Assembly (NCBI RefSeq): GCF_900631615.1
Contig: NZ_LR131273.1
Coordinates: 4,248,850-4,312,849, forward strand
DNA from: Tsukamurella paurometabola
Lineage (GTDB): Bacteria > Actinomycetota > Actinomycetes > Mycobacteriales > Mycobacteriaceae
Reading direction: 5' to 3'
DNA: 64,000 nt
The position numbers were made by a program, and so were the translations under genes. The notes under the pieces were generated by a model. That model made no database searches and was not told the origin of the DNA. It saw only the letters and a list, made by a program, of their open reading frames with translations. Below are positions 8,428 through 16,115 of the stretch, piece after piece. Numbering within the stretch: the stretch's first letter is position 1; the number at the start of each line of letters is the position of its first letter.

Positions 8428-9156
8428 GTGACCTCCTCGCTCCCGCCGACCCTGCGGCTCGGCTACGTCCCCGGCGCCACGCCCGCCAAGTGGGCACGCA
8501 TCTGGGGCGAGCGACATCCGGACGTCGCGCTCCAACTCGTGCCCGTCGCCGCATCGGGCGCGGCCGGGGCGGTCCGCGCCGGCACCGTCGACCTGGCGCT
8601 CCTGCGCCTGCCGGCGGACACGAGCGGCCTCGCGATGATCGCGCTCTACGAGGAGCAGGTGGTCGTGGTCGTGCCGAAGGACCACCATGCGGCGGCCGCG
8701 GACGAGCTGACGGCCGCGGACCTCGACGGCGAGCCGACGCTGCACCCCCTCGATGACTGCGTGCACTGGGCCGCCGCTCCGGGCACGCGGGTCGAGCATC
8801 GCCCGGAGACCACCGACGACGCGGTCGAGTTGGTCGCCGCCGGGCTGGGCGCGCTCATCGTGCCGCAATCACTCGCGCGCCTGCATCACCGCAAGGACCT
8901 CACCTACCGCCCGATCACCGACGCTCCCCCCTCCCCCGTGGTGCTCGCCGCGCCCGAGGGCGAACAGTCCGAGGAGGTCGCCGATTTCATCGGCGTCGTG
9001 CGCGGCCGCCGCGCAGGTTCGTCGCGCGGCCGCGCCGAGCCCGCACCCAAGCGCACCGCGCGCGAGAAGACCCTCGCCAAACAGGCCGCGCGCGCCGCCG
9101 CCGGGAAGAAGGCGGGATCACCGAAGGGGAAACCTCCCAAGCGGTCCCGCCGCTGA
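8428..9156 (+). CDS. LysR substrate-binding domain protein lacking the helix-turn-helix, with histone-like basic tail
   Basis: A 242-residue protein. Residues 8-190 form a periplasmic-binding-like LysR effector domain: LRLGYVPGATPAKWARIW at the start, DLALLRLPADTSGL near 52 and the hinge LVAAGLGALIVPQS near 138. The usual N-terminal winged helix (about 60 residues) is absent, and the start is fixed by a leaderless -10 box. The last 51 residues are Lys, Arg and Ala-rich (KKAGSPKGKPPKRSRR at the end) and resemble a histone H1-like tail, which could give non-specific DNA contact. The divergent DUF5997 gene may supply specific DNA binding. Regulation by a small ligand is inferred from the fold. 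Confidence 0.75.
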   Translation: MTSSLPPTLRLGYVPGATPAKWARIWGERHPDVALQLVPVAASGAAGAVRAGTVDLALLRLPADTSGLAMIALYEEQVVVVVPKDHHAAAADELTAADLDGEPTLHPLDDCVHWAAAPGTRVEHRPETTDDAVELVAAGLGALIVPQSLARLHHRKDLTYRPITDAPPSPVVLAAPEGEQSEEVADFIGVVRGRRAGSSRGRAEPAPKRTAREKTLAKQAARAAAGKKAGSPKGKPPKRSRR

Positions 9157-9159
9157 CGT

Positions 9160-9729
9160 TCACTCCAGGGATTCGATCCACTCGTCGACGGCGAGGACCT
9201 GCGCCTGCCGCGGGAAGACCTTGCGCACGAGGACGCGATGCACCTCGGGGTCGTGATCGGCGCAGGCATCCGCCAGCACCGTGAGGCGGTAGTCGAGGTC
9301 GCCCGCGTACCGGACCGTCGACAGCACGACGCCGCTCGTCGAGATACCCGCGAGCACCAGGTGATCGGCCTGCAGGCCGCGCAGCACCACGTCGAGATCG
9401 CTGCCGCTGAAGGCCCCGAACCGGCGTTTGACCACCACGGGCTCCACCGGCAGCGGCGCGACCTCGGGCACTATCGCCGTCAGCGGCGAGACCTCGGTCA
9501 TCGAGTCACCGCCCTCGCGGATCATCGCGAAAGCCCGGTTCGTCGGCGGGATCTCGGGGTAGTCCGGCCGGAACGCGACGCGTACGTGCACGACGGGGAC
9601 GCCGTGATCGCGCGCCGACGACAGCGCCCGCTCCGCGGACGCGAGCGCCGCGGCGCCGGGCCGCTCCGCACCGTCGACGATGCCGCGCTGGTAGTCCATC
9701 AGAAGCAGAACAGAGCGTTCGGGAGCCAT
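9160..9729 (-). CDS. isochorismatase-like hydrolase without the catalytic cysteine
   Basis: A 189-residue protein of the isochorismatase/cysteine-hydrolase fold. The first catalytic residue, Asp, is present in LLLMDYQRG (near residue 11) and the Lys in VVKRRFGAF (near 101). The position of the nucleophilic Cys in the usual G-V-x-T-x-x-C-V motif reads G-I-S-T-S-G-V-V, so the Cys is a Val. A GISTSGVV-type variant is, as I recall, common to a subgroup, so this is not a random mutation; the protein may bind rather than hydrolyse, or use another mechanism. The promoter -10 box upstream contains the target site of the IS630 element, so its transcription has probably changed. Confidence 0.75.
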   Translation of the reverse strand: MAPERSVLLLMDYQRGIVDGAERPGAAALASAERALSSARDHGVPVVHVRVAFRPDYPEIPPTNRAFAMIREGGDSMTEVSPLTAIVPEVAPLPVEPVVVKRRFGAFSGSDLDVVLRGLQADHLVLAGISTSGVVLSTVRYAGDLDYRLTVLADACADHDPEVHRVLVRKVFPRQAQVLAVDEWIESLE

Positions 9730-9735
9730 GCGCCA

Positions 9736-9741
9736 AGGCTA
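9736..9741 (-). promoter_or_regulatory. -10 box of isochorismatase-like gene, interrupted upstream by IS630 insertion
   Basis: On the minus strand TAGCCT is followed by six bases and ATG 9729, a leaderless arrangement. Its first two bases (TA, 9740-9741) are the duplicated target dinucleotide of the insertion sequence. The box is intact but everything upstream is now IS sequence. Confidence 0.55.
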
Positions 9742-9769
9742 GTGGCGCGTGTCGTTAATCATTGAACAG
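9742..9769 (+). repeat. left terminal inverted repeat of IS630 element
   Basis: The outer eight bases GTGGCGCG match the right end exactly; further matches extend to about base 28. The TA immediately outside is the target duplication. Confidence 0.8.
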
Positions 9770-9793
9770 TTTGGTGCCTGCGAGAATTGAGGC

Positions 9794-10891
9794 ATGGCGA
9801 ATCATCCTGCTCCGGCGTTGACGCTGCGCGATGGTGATCGGGAGGTGCTGGAGTCGTGGACCCGGTCCGCTTCGGTGCGGGCGTCCGCGGCCAAGCGGGC
9901 GCGGATCGTGTTGCTGGCCGCTGATGGTGAGTCGAATCAGCGGATCGCTGAGTTGGTCGATGCGAGCCGGACGACGGTGATCGCGTGGCGGGATCGGTAT
10001 CTCGAGCGTGGCCTGGAGGGCCTGTCCGATCGGGTTCGGCCAGGCCGGCCGCGGGAGCTCGATCAGGATGCGATCATCGTCGCAACGCTCACGCCGCCGC
10101 CGAAAAGCCTTGGGGTGACGCATTGGTCGACGAGGCTGCTCGCCGCCCGGATCAAGGTGTCGCCGGCCGCGGTGGCGCGGGCGTGGCGCGCGTACGGGAT
10201 CAAACCGTTCAAGGCCGAATCGTTCCGGTTCTCCACCGACCCCGAGCTGGTCGGCAAGGTCACCGACATCTGCGGCCTGTACTTGAACCCGCCTCAGAAC
10301 GCGATCGTGCTGTGCGTGGATGAGAAGTCGCAGATCCAAGCCCTGGATCGGACGGTGCCGATCCTGCCGACCCAGCCCGGGAAGGTCGAACGCCGCTCCC
10401 ATGACTACTACCGGCACGGCACCACCACCTTGTTCGCCGCCCTCGACATCGCGACCGGCAAGGTCACCGCCGCCCTCAAACCCAAGCACCGGCACCAGGA
10501 GTTCCTGGCGTTCCTGCGTCAGATCGAGCGGGCCTACCGCGACGTGCTCGACTCCGACGGCAACCCGGTCGAGCTGCACCTGGTGATGGACAACTACGCA
10601 GCTCACAAGCATGCGAACGTCAAGGCCTGGCTCGCCAAGCATCCCCGGATCGTCGTGCACTTCACCCCGACACACGCCTCCTGGATGAATCTCGTCGAGG
10701 CCTGGTTCGGGATCGTCGAACGACAGGCCATCCGGCGCGGCGTGTTCACCTCCGTCCAGGACCTCAACGCCAAGATCCGGGCGTTCATCGACGGCTGGAA
10801 CCCGAGAGCACAGCCGTTCGTCTGGACCAAGACCGCCGAGCAGATCCTCGAGAAGGCGAACCGTCCAACAACTTCAAACCCGCGCCACTAG
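9794..10891 (+). CDS. IS630-family transposase
   Basis: A 365-residue DDE transposase that cuts and re-joins the element ends at TA targets. An N-terminal helix-turn-helix region (residues 30-75, with GESNQRIAELVDASRTTVIAW) binds the terminal repeats. The catalytic triad is visible: Asp176 in V-D-E-K-S, Asp266 in V-M-D-N-Y and Glu302 in N-L-V-E-A-W-F, with the 35-residue spacing between the last two that marks the IS630/Tc1 group. The frame is complete and no programmed frameshift is needed. The stop codon TAG is made of the duplicated target TA plus the next host base, so the gene has no stop codon of its own. Confidence 0.95.
   Translation: MANHPAPALTLRDGDREVLESWTRSASVRASAAKRARIVLLAADGESNQRIAELVDASRTTVIAWRDRYLERGLEGLSDRVRPGRPRELDQDAIIVATLTPPPKSLGVTHWSTRLLAARIKVSPAAVARAWRAYGIKPFKAESFRFSTDPELVGKVTDICGLYLNPPQNAIVLCVDEKSQIQALDRTVPILPTQPGKVERRSHDYYRHGTTTLFAALDIATGKVTAALKPKHRHQEFLAFLRQIERAYRDVLDSDGNPVELHLVMDNYAAHKHANVKAWLAKHPRIVVHFTPTHASWMNLVEAWFGIVERQAIRRGVFTSVQDLNAKIRAFIDGWNPRAQPFVWTKTAEQILEKANRPTTSNPRH
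10861..10888 (-). repeat. right terminal inverted repeat of IS630 element
   Basis: Read on the minus strand it starts GTGGCGCG like the left end and keeps scattered identity for about 28 bases. Confidence 0.8.
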
Positions 10892-10945
10892 CGCTCACCG
10901 CACGGCAGTGAGATCCACCCGCACCGCGAGCGGTGTGCGGGCAGG

Positions 10946-11866
10946 TCACACGGTGGATCCCGCGGCGGCGCGGGCGATCTCGGCGAGGCGCGTGAAGCCC
11001 TCGGTCTTCGCGCTGGAGGCGCGGTAGGCCAGTCCGATGCGCCGGCCGGGCGCGGGCGCGGCGAACCGCGCGGTCGCGAGGTCGGTGCCGCGCAGCTCCA
11101 CGGCGACCGCGGGTTCGGGCAGCAGGGTGACGCCGAGCCCGCCGGAGACGCACTGCACGATCGTCGCGAGCGATGCGGCGCGGGTATCGCCCATGACGCC
11201 GACACCGGCCTCGGCCTGGCGGCACAGGTCGAGCGCCTGATCCCGCAGGCAGTGCCCCTCGTCGAGGAGGAGGAGAGGCAGGCCGGAGAGGTCGTCCGCG
11301 GTGAGGTCGTCGCGCCCGGCGAGCGGATGCCCGGGCGGTAGCACCAGGACGAATTCCTCGTCATAGAGGGGGATTTCGGCAACGGACGAGCTGTGCACCG
11401 GAAGCGCGAGCATCGCCACGTCGATGCGACCGGAGCGCAACGCGTCGAGCAGGCGGGCGGTCTGGTCCTCGACGACGGTGACCGTCAGGTCGTCGACCTC
11501 CGCACGCAGCTGCGGCAGCAGGCGCGGCAGCCGGTACGGTGCGACCGTCGGGATCATGCCCAGCCGGAGCGTTCCCCGGAGCTCGCCGGTGAGGCCGGCG
11601 GCGGAGCTGACCAGTTCCGCCGCCGAGGCGACGATGACCGACGCCTGCTCGAGCAGCGCCATCCCCGCCTCGGTGATGAGCACCTTCCGGGTGCTGCGCT
11701 CCACCAGCTGGACGCCGAGCCCCGCCTCGAGCGAGGCCAGCGCCTGCGAGAGCGACGGCTGACTCACGCCGAGCGACGTCGCCGCGGTACCGAAGTGACG
11801 GGAGCGTGCCACTGCGACGAAAGCGCGCAGTTGCGCGAGGGTCGGCTGATAAGGCTGATCGGACAT
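10946..11866 (-). CDS. oxyR: OxyR, peroxide-sensing LysR-family regulator
   Basis: A 306-residue LysR regulator. The N-terminal winged helix (residues 8-66) contains FGTAATSLGVSQPSLSQALASLE. The redox pair is conserved: Cys206 in G-H-C-L-R-D-Q and Cys215, nine positions apart as Cys199/Cys208 in E. coli OxyR, so disulphide formation by H2O2 is expected. It is divergent from ahpC-ahpD, the classic OxyR target. The ATG at 11866 follows a -10 box TAGACT by seven bases without a ribosome-binding site. OxyR is inactivated in M. tuberculosis, as I recall, whereas this copy is intact. Confidence 0.92.
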   Translation of the reverse strand: MSDQPYQPTLAQLRAFVAVARSRHFGTAATSLGVSQPSLSQALASLEAGLGVQLVERSTRKVLITEAGMALLEQASVIVASAAELVSSAAGLTGELRGTLRLGMIPTVAPYRLPRLLPQLRAEVDDLTVTVVEDQTARLLDALRSGRIDVAMLALPVHSSSVAEIPLYDEEFVLVLPPGHPLAGRDDLTADDLSGLPLLLLDEGHCLRDQALDLCRQAEAGVGVMGDTRAASLATIVQCVSGGLGVTLLPEPAVAVELRGTDLATARFAAPAPGRRIGLAYRASSAKTEGFTRLAEIARAAAGSTV

Positions 11867-11873
11867 ACCTATC

Positions 11874-11879
11874 AGTCTA
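11874..11879 (-). promoter_or_regulatory. -10 box of oxyR, leaderless type
   Basis: Minus-strand TAGACT lies seven bases before ATG 11866. Confidence 0.5.
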
Positions 11880-11902
11880 GTGCCATCCATCACCTTTGCT
11901 TT

Positions 11903-11912
11903 ACAACGTTGT
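11903..11912. promoter_or_regulatory. palindrome in oxyR-ahpC intergenic region
   Basis: ACAACGTTGT is a perfect 10-bp palindrome in the 122-bp divergent region, upstream of ahpC. It could be part of the OxyR-controlled promoter. It does not match the ATAG-type OxyR half-site spacing that I know, so the assignment is weak. Confidence 0.3.
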
Positions 11913-11988
11913 GATTCGGACGGAAGAATCGTCAGCGAAACGAAGCCCGCACCCACCGGGCGCTTGCAACAGTGATGAAGGAGTTACC

Positions 11989-12576
11989 GTGCCCCTCTTG
12001 ACGATCGGCGACCAGTTCCCCGCGTTCAACCTCACCGCCGTCATCGGCGGCGACCTGTCGAAGGTCGACGCGCAGCAGCCCGACGACTACTTCACCACCG
12101 TCACCAGCGACGACTACGCGGGCAAGTGGAAGATCGTCTTCTTCTGGCCGAAGGACTTCACCTTCGTCTGCCCCACCGAGATCGCCGCCTTCGGGAAGCT
12201 CAACGAGGAGTTCGCCGATCGTGACGCCCAGGTGCTCGGCGCCTCGGTCGACAACGAGTTCGTGCACTTCCAGTGGCGCGCGCAGCACGAGGATCTCAAG
12301 ACCCTCCCGTTCCCCATGCTCTCGGACCTCAAGCGCGAGCTGGCCGAGGCCACCGGTGTGCTCAACGCCGACGGCGTCGCGGACCGCGCCACCTTCATCG
12401 TCGACCCCAACAACGAGATCCAGTTCGTCTCCGTGACGGCCGGTTCCGTGGGCCGCAACGTCGACGAGGTGCTCCGCGTGCTCGACGCCCTGCAGTCGGA
12501 CGAGCTGTGCGCCTGCAACTGGAAGAAGGGCGACCCCACCATCGACGCCGGCGAGCTGCTGAAGGAGAGCGTCTAA
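11989..12576 (+). CDS. ahpC: alkyl hydroperoxide reductase AhpC
   Basis: A 195-residue peroxiredoxin that reduces hydrogen peroxide, alkyl peroxides and peroxynitrite. The peroxidatic Cys61 lies in FTFVCPTEI, and the C-terminal pair Cys174 and Cys176 in ELCACNW is the three-cysteine pattern of mycobacterial AhpC. GTG 11989 is preferred: GAAGGAG lies six bases upstream, and the protein then begins PLLTIGDQFPAF as expected. ahpD follows after three bases, so the two form an operon; AhpD is the adaptor that re-reduces AhpC. Divergent oxyR indicates induction by peroxide. Confidence 0.95.
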   Translation: MPLLTIGDQFPAFNLTAVIGGDLSKVDAQQPDDYFTTVTSDDYAGKWKIVFFWPKDFTFVCPTEIAAFGKLNEEFADRDAQVLGASVDNEFVHFQWRAQHEDLKTLPFPMLSDLKRELAEATGVLNADGVADRATFIVDPNNEIQFVSVTAGSVGRNVDEVLRVLDALQSDELCACNWKKGDPTIDAGELLKESV

Positions 12577-12579
12577 GCC

Positions 12580-13119
12580 ATGTCGATCGACAACCTGAAG
12601 AACGCGGTCCCCGAGTACGCCAAGGACCTCAAGCTCAACCTCAGCTCGCTCGCGCGCTCCACCGAGCTCACCGAGCAGCAGCTGTGGGGCACCTTCCTCG
12701 CCTCGGCCGCGGCCACCAAGAACGCGACCGTCCTGCGCGAGATCGCCGAAGAGGCTGCTGACACCCTGTCGGCGGAGGCCTACCAGGCCGCCCTCGGTGC
12801 CGCCTCGATCATGGGCATGAACAACGTCGCGTACCGCGCCAAGGGCTTCCTCGGCGCCGATTACGCCCAGGTTCGCATGGGCCTGCGGATGAACATCATC
12901 GGCAACCCCGGCGTCGACAAGACCGACTTCGAGCTGTGGAGCCTCGCCGTCTCGGCCATCAACGGCTGTGAGCACTGCGTCGCCGCGCACGACGACGTGG
13001 TCCGCAAGGCCGGCCTCACCAAGGAGCAGGCCTTCGAGGCCGTCAAGGTCGCCGCCACCGTGCAGGGCGTCGCGCAGGCGATCTTCGCCGCCGAGACCCT
13101 CGCGACCGCCTCGGTCTAG
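12580..13119 (+). CDS. ahpD: alkyl hydroperoxidase AhpD
   Basis: A 179-residue all-helical protein of the AhpD/CMD family. The thiol pair Cys130-x-x-Cys133 with the following histidine ([12 protein letters not shown]) is at exactly the positions known for M. tuberculosis AhpD. There it passes electrons from lipoamide (dihydrolipoamide dehydrogenase and SucB) to AhpC and is itself a weak peroxidase. It starts three bases after ahpC and ends 21 bases before a strong hairpin terminator. The length is normal. Confidence 0.94.
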   Translation: MSIDNLKNAVPEYAKDLKLNLSSLARSTELTEQQLWGTFLASAAATKNATVLREIAEEAADTLSAEAYQAALGAASIMGMNNVAYRAKGFLGADYAQVRMGLRMNIIGNPGVDKTDFELWSLAVSAINGCEHCVAAHDDVVRKAGLTKEQAFEAVKVAATVQGVAQAIFAAETLATASV

Positions 13120-13140
13120 CCTCACCGCTCCACCCCGTTC

Positions 13141-13178
13141 GACGGTGCCCGTCCCTCGTCAGAGGGGCGGGCACCGTC
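13141..13178 (+). terminator. hairpin terminator after ahpCD
   Basis: Two 17-base arms beginning GACGGTGCCCG pair with one G-T wobble around a 4-base loop (GTCA). There is no U-tract, as usual for actinobacterial terminators. The outer arm sequence recurs in the hairpin at 13971-14012. Confidence 0.75.
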
Positions 13179-13239
13179 GTCCGCACATCCAGCCACCTCC
13201 CGCGATAGCATCACTGATCGCAATCCAGAGGGAGGCATC

Positions 13240-13920
13240 GTGAACTACGTTCGGCCCGTGCTCCGCGCGTTCCTGCTCGGAGTCCTCCTCGTCGGCGCCG
13301 TCGCAGGAGCGATCGCCGCGCACCCGGAGGTCGCGAGCTCCGAGGACTTCACCCGTGCGCTCGACCGCGGCGAGGTGGTCCGGGTCGTGCCGTGGGAGCA
13401 CTCGAGCGACGACACCGTGGGCGCCGCGGAGTGGTCGACGGGCCCTTTCCGTTGGTACACGGGACCGCTCCCCGGCACGAACACCTACGCCGAGTTCCGC
13501 ACGCTGATGCGCGACCGCGGCGTACAGGTCGAGACGTACGACGACATGATGATCAACTGGCCGTTCCGTATCCCCACGTGGTTCGGCACAGCGGTGGCGA
13601 TCGCGTGGGTGCTCACCTTCCTCGCCATGCTCACCTCCCGCCCGCGCTGGGGGAATCGATGGGCGTGGTTCTGGATGTTCACCATCGGGCAGGTCGGTGC
13701 ACCGCTGTACCTGCTGCTCGAGCCGCGCCCACTCTGGCACAGCTTCCAGCTCGCGGGCTTGCGTCGTCCCGAGCCCGCACCGGACACCACCCGCGGGACG
13801 GGTCCGCGGGAGGACCGCCGAACGGGCGGCGAGGGATGCGCGCTGTCGCTCGTCGTCGGGTTCGGCGCGGCGGTCGCCGCCGCCGGGATCGGGTGGCTCG
13901 CGGGCACCGTGCTCCCCTGA
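13240..13920 (+). CDS. membrane protein of unknown function
   Basis: A 226-residue protein I do not recognise. GTG 13240 has GGGAGG five bases upstream. Four hydrophobic segments are visible: residues 7-24 (LRAFLLGVLLVGAVAGAI), about 110-126 (TAVAIAWVLTFLAMLT), about 137-160 (WAWFWMFTIGQVGAPLYLLL) and the last 20 residues. Between segments 1 and 2 lies an 80-residue extracytoplasmic part with Trp and acidic residues. The region between segments 3 and 4 is charged (TRGTGPREDRRTGGEG). The gene stands alone between two near-identical hairpins, with no functional neighbour on the same strand. Confidence 0.6.
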   Translation: MNYVRPVLRAFLLGVLLVGAVAGAIAAHPEVASSEDFTRALDRGEVVRVVPWEHSSDDTVGAAEWSTGPFRWYTGPLPGTNTYAEFRTLMRDRGVQVETYDDMMINWPFRIPTWFGTAVAIAWVLTFLAMLTSRPRWGNRWAWFWMFTIGQVGAPLYLLLEPRPLWHSFQLAGLRRPEPAPDTTRGTGPREDRRTGGEGCALSLVVGFGAAVAAAGIGWLAGTVLP

Positions 13921-13970
13921 CCGCACTCCGGCGGCGAGGTCCCGCACGTACGGCGCGCCCTGATCCTCGA

Positions 13971-14012
13971 ACGACGGTGCCCGCCCCCGGAGGCGGGGAC
14001 GGGCACCGTCGT
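13971..14012. terminator. hairpin terminator between orphan membrane gene and symporter
   Basis: Two 19-base arms starting ACGACGGTGCCCG pair with one mismatch around the loop GAGG. It lies between two convergent genes (ends 13920 and 14023) and can serve both. Confidence 0.75.
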
Positions 14013-14022
14013 CCGTCCGGCG

Positions 14023-15657
14023 CTAGTGGTCGATGGCCTTCTCGACCCCGACTCCGGTGAGCGAGCGGACCTCCATCTCGACCGCCTGGTCGGCGAGCTC
14101 CGTATCGGGCTTGCCGAAGATCGTGCCCAGGATCGCGAGACCGAAGCCGATCGGGATGGAGACGAGCCCGGGGTTCTCCAGCGGGAACCAGCTGAAGTCG
14201 AGCGACTTGAACATCGACGTCGGCTTACCGGAGACCGCCGGGGAGAAGACGATCAACACGATCGCCGAGATCAGGCCGCCGTACATCGACAGCACCGCAC
14301 CGGTGGTGTTGAACCTCCGCCAGAAGAGCGAGAACAGGATCGTCGGGAGGTTCGCCGACGCCGCGACGGCGAAGGCCAGCGCGACGAGGAAGGCGATGTT
14401 CTGGCCCATCGCGCCGATGCCGAGGATGATCGACGCGATACCGATGACGACCACGGTGATCCGCGAGACGCGCACCTGTGATTCCTCGGACGCCTTCCCG
14501 TGCTTGATGACACCGTTGTAGATGTCGTGCGCGAGGCTCGCCGACGCGGTGATCGCGAGGCCGGCGACGACGGCGAGGATGGTGGCGAAGGCGACGGCCG
14601 AGATGACGGCCATGAGGATCGTGCCACCGAGCGAGAACGCCAGGAGCGGCGCCGCGGAGTTCACCCCGCCGGGGGCCTTCGAGATGACGTCGGCCCCGAC
14701 GTAGGCGGCCGCGCCGAATCCCAGGACGAGGGTGAAGATGTAGAAGGCACCGATCAGGCCGATCGCCCAGGTGACGGAGCGACGCGCCTCCTTCGCGGTC
14801 GGGACGGTGTAGAAGCGCATGAGCACGTGCGGCAGGCCCGCGGTGCCGAGGACCAGCGCGAGCGCGAGCGAGATGAAGTCGAGCTTCGTGGTCTCGGTCT
14901 TGCCGTACTTGAGGCCGGGTTCGATGATCTTCTCCCCCGACTTGCTGCCGTCGATGGCCTTCTGCAGCAGATCGGAGAAGTTGCCCTTGACCGCGGCGAG
15001 CACCATGAGGGTCATGAGGAGCGCCCCGCCGACGAGCAGGACGGCCTTGACCATCTGCACGTAGGTGGTGCCCTTCATGCCGCCGACGAGCACGTACAGG
15101 ATCATCAGGACGCCGACCACCGCGACCACGACGGCCTGACCTGTGGTGCCCTTGATGTTGAGCAGCAGCGAGACGAGGCCGCCCGCACCGGCCATCTGCG
15201 CGATCAGGTAGAAGAGCGAGACGGTCAGCGTGGCGAGGGCGGCCGCCATGCGCACGGGGCGCTGCTTGAGCCGGAAGCTCAGCACGTCGGCCATGGTGAA
15301 CTTGCCGACGTTGCGCAGCCGCTCGGCGACGAGGAGGAGCGCGACCAACCAGGCGACGAGGAAGCCGATCGAGTAGAGGAAGCCGTCGTAGCCCTGGACC
15401 GCGATCGCGCCGCAGATGCCGAGGAAGCTCGCGGCGGAGAGGTAGTCGCCGGCGATCGCGAAGCCGTTCTGCGGCCCGGTGAACGTGGCGCCGCCGGTGT
15501 AGAAGTCGGTGGCCTTCTTGGTGGTTCGGCTGGCCTTGATGACCAGGCCCATCGTGACGCCGATGAACAGCAGGAAGATCACGATGTTGAGCGTCGTGGA
15601 GCCGACCTGCTGACCGACGTCGATCGTGCGCGGCTCCCAGGCGAGGAGATCGGTCAC
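14023..15657 (-). CDS. ActP/MctC-type monocarboxylate (acetate) : cation symporter
   Basis: A 544-residue solute:sodium symporter with about 13 membrane helices. It carries the family's N-terminal block DFYTGGATFTGPQNGFAIAGD near residue 51 and the GDYLSAASFLG signature near 69, which resemble E. coli ActP and Corynebacterium MctC. The expected role is uptake of acetate, propionate or pyruvate with Na+ or H+. The GTG start overlaps the stop of the upstream DUF485 gene by four bases, the usual YjcH-ActP coupling. It ends just before a hairpin terminator. The exact substrate is inferred from the family. Confidence 0.88.
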   Translation of the reverse strand: MTDLLAWEPRTIDVGQQVGSTTLNIVIFLLFIGVTMGLVIKASRTTKKATDFYTGGATFTGPQNGFAIAGDYLSAASFLGICGAIAVQGYDGFLYSIGFLVAWLVALLLVAERLRNVGKFTMADVLSFRLKQRPVRMAAALATLTVSLFYLIAQMAGAGGLVSLLLNIKGTTGQAVVVAVVGVLMILYVLVGGMKGTTYVQMVKAVLLVGGALLMTLMVLAAVKGNFSDLLQKAIDGSKSGEKIIEPGLKYGKTETTKLDFISLALALVLGTAGLPHVLMRFYTVPTAKEARRSVTWAIGLIGAFYIFTLVLGFGAAAYVGADVISKAPGGVNSAAPLLAFSLGGTILMAVISAVAFATILAVVAGLAITASASLAHDIYNGVIKHGKASEESQVRVSRITVVVIGIASIILGIGAMGQNIAFLVALAFAVAASANLPTILFSLFWRRFNTTGAVLSMYGGLISAIVLIVFSPAVSGKPTSMFKSLDFSWFPLENPGLVSIPIGFGLAILGTIFGKPDTELADQAVEMEVRSLTGVGVEKAIDH

Positions 15658-15998
15658 TTGCCCGCCTCCCCCGCCTTGAGCTCGCCCTCGATGTGCTCAC
15701 GCAGTTCGGTGGCCATCGGGTCGATCGTGTTGTTGGCGAACCGGACGTAGGCCCAGGTGATGACGAACGTGGTCACGAACTGACCGAGACCCATGACGAG
15801 CGCGACGTTGATGTTGCCGAACAGCTTCTGGCTCATGAAGTCGTGCGCGTAGGTGGCCAGCAGCACGTACAGGACGTACCAGAGCAGGAAGGCCACGGAG
15901 ATCGGGATCACGAACGACGCCAGCCTGCGGCGGAGTTCGTGGAATTCCTTGCTGTCGTAGGCGCGCTGGTATACCGCCGCCGTATCCTCTTCGTTCAC
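15654..15998 (-). CDS. DUF485 small membrane protein, partner of the symporter
   Basis: About 114 residues with two membrane helices (FVIPISVAFLLWYVLYVLLA and VALVMGLGQFVTTFVITWAYV) and a short charged tail, as in the YjcH/DUF485 family. These proteins are encoded directly before ActP-type symporters and are presumed subunits or assembly factors. The GTG at 15998 gives the usual length; it has no clear ribosome-binding site. A TTG at 16061 would add 21 unconvincing residues. The stop overlaps the symporter start, so translation is coupled. Confidence 0.82.
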   Translation of the reverse strand: MNEEDTAAVYQRAYDSKEFHELRRRLASFVIPISVAFLLWYVLYVLLATYAHDFMSQKLFGNINVALVMGLGQFVTTFVITWAYVRFANNTIDPMATELREHIEGELKAGEAGK

Positions 15999-16115
15999 GT
16001 CCGAAAGTGTGGCACGGACCACATTCGCCCCGGGTTTGAATCGGCCACAAACGCAGTGCAACCCCTTGCAACCGCCCTTACCCGGGCCTACCCGCCGACC
16101 GCGGCGTCGCTCCGG

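Larger units (their letters stand above)
9742..10888 (+). mobile_element. complete IS630-family insertion sequence
   Basis: The element is 1147 bp, bounded by a TA target duplication at 9740-9741 and 10889-10890, as expected for IS630/Tc1-mariner elements. The ends form imperfect inverted repeats: GTGGCGCG is identical at both termini and about 18 of the first 28 positions agree. It encodes one uninterrupted transposase and nothing else. It lies between an isochorismatase-like gene and oxyR, both reading leftward. The transposase has more G/T in third codon positions in its first third than neighbouring genes, which suggests foreign origin. The intact frame and clean ends suggest a recent, possibly active copy. 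Confidence 0.9.

Noticed and set aside
15999-16061. Longer TTG start for the DUF485 gene
   Set aside because: It adds 21 residues with two cysteines that do not fit the family, and no better initiation signal is gained.
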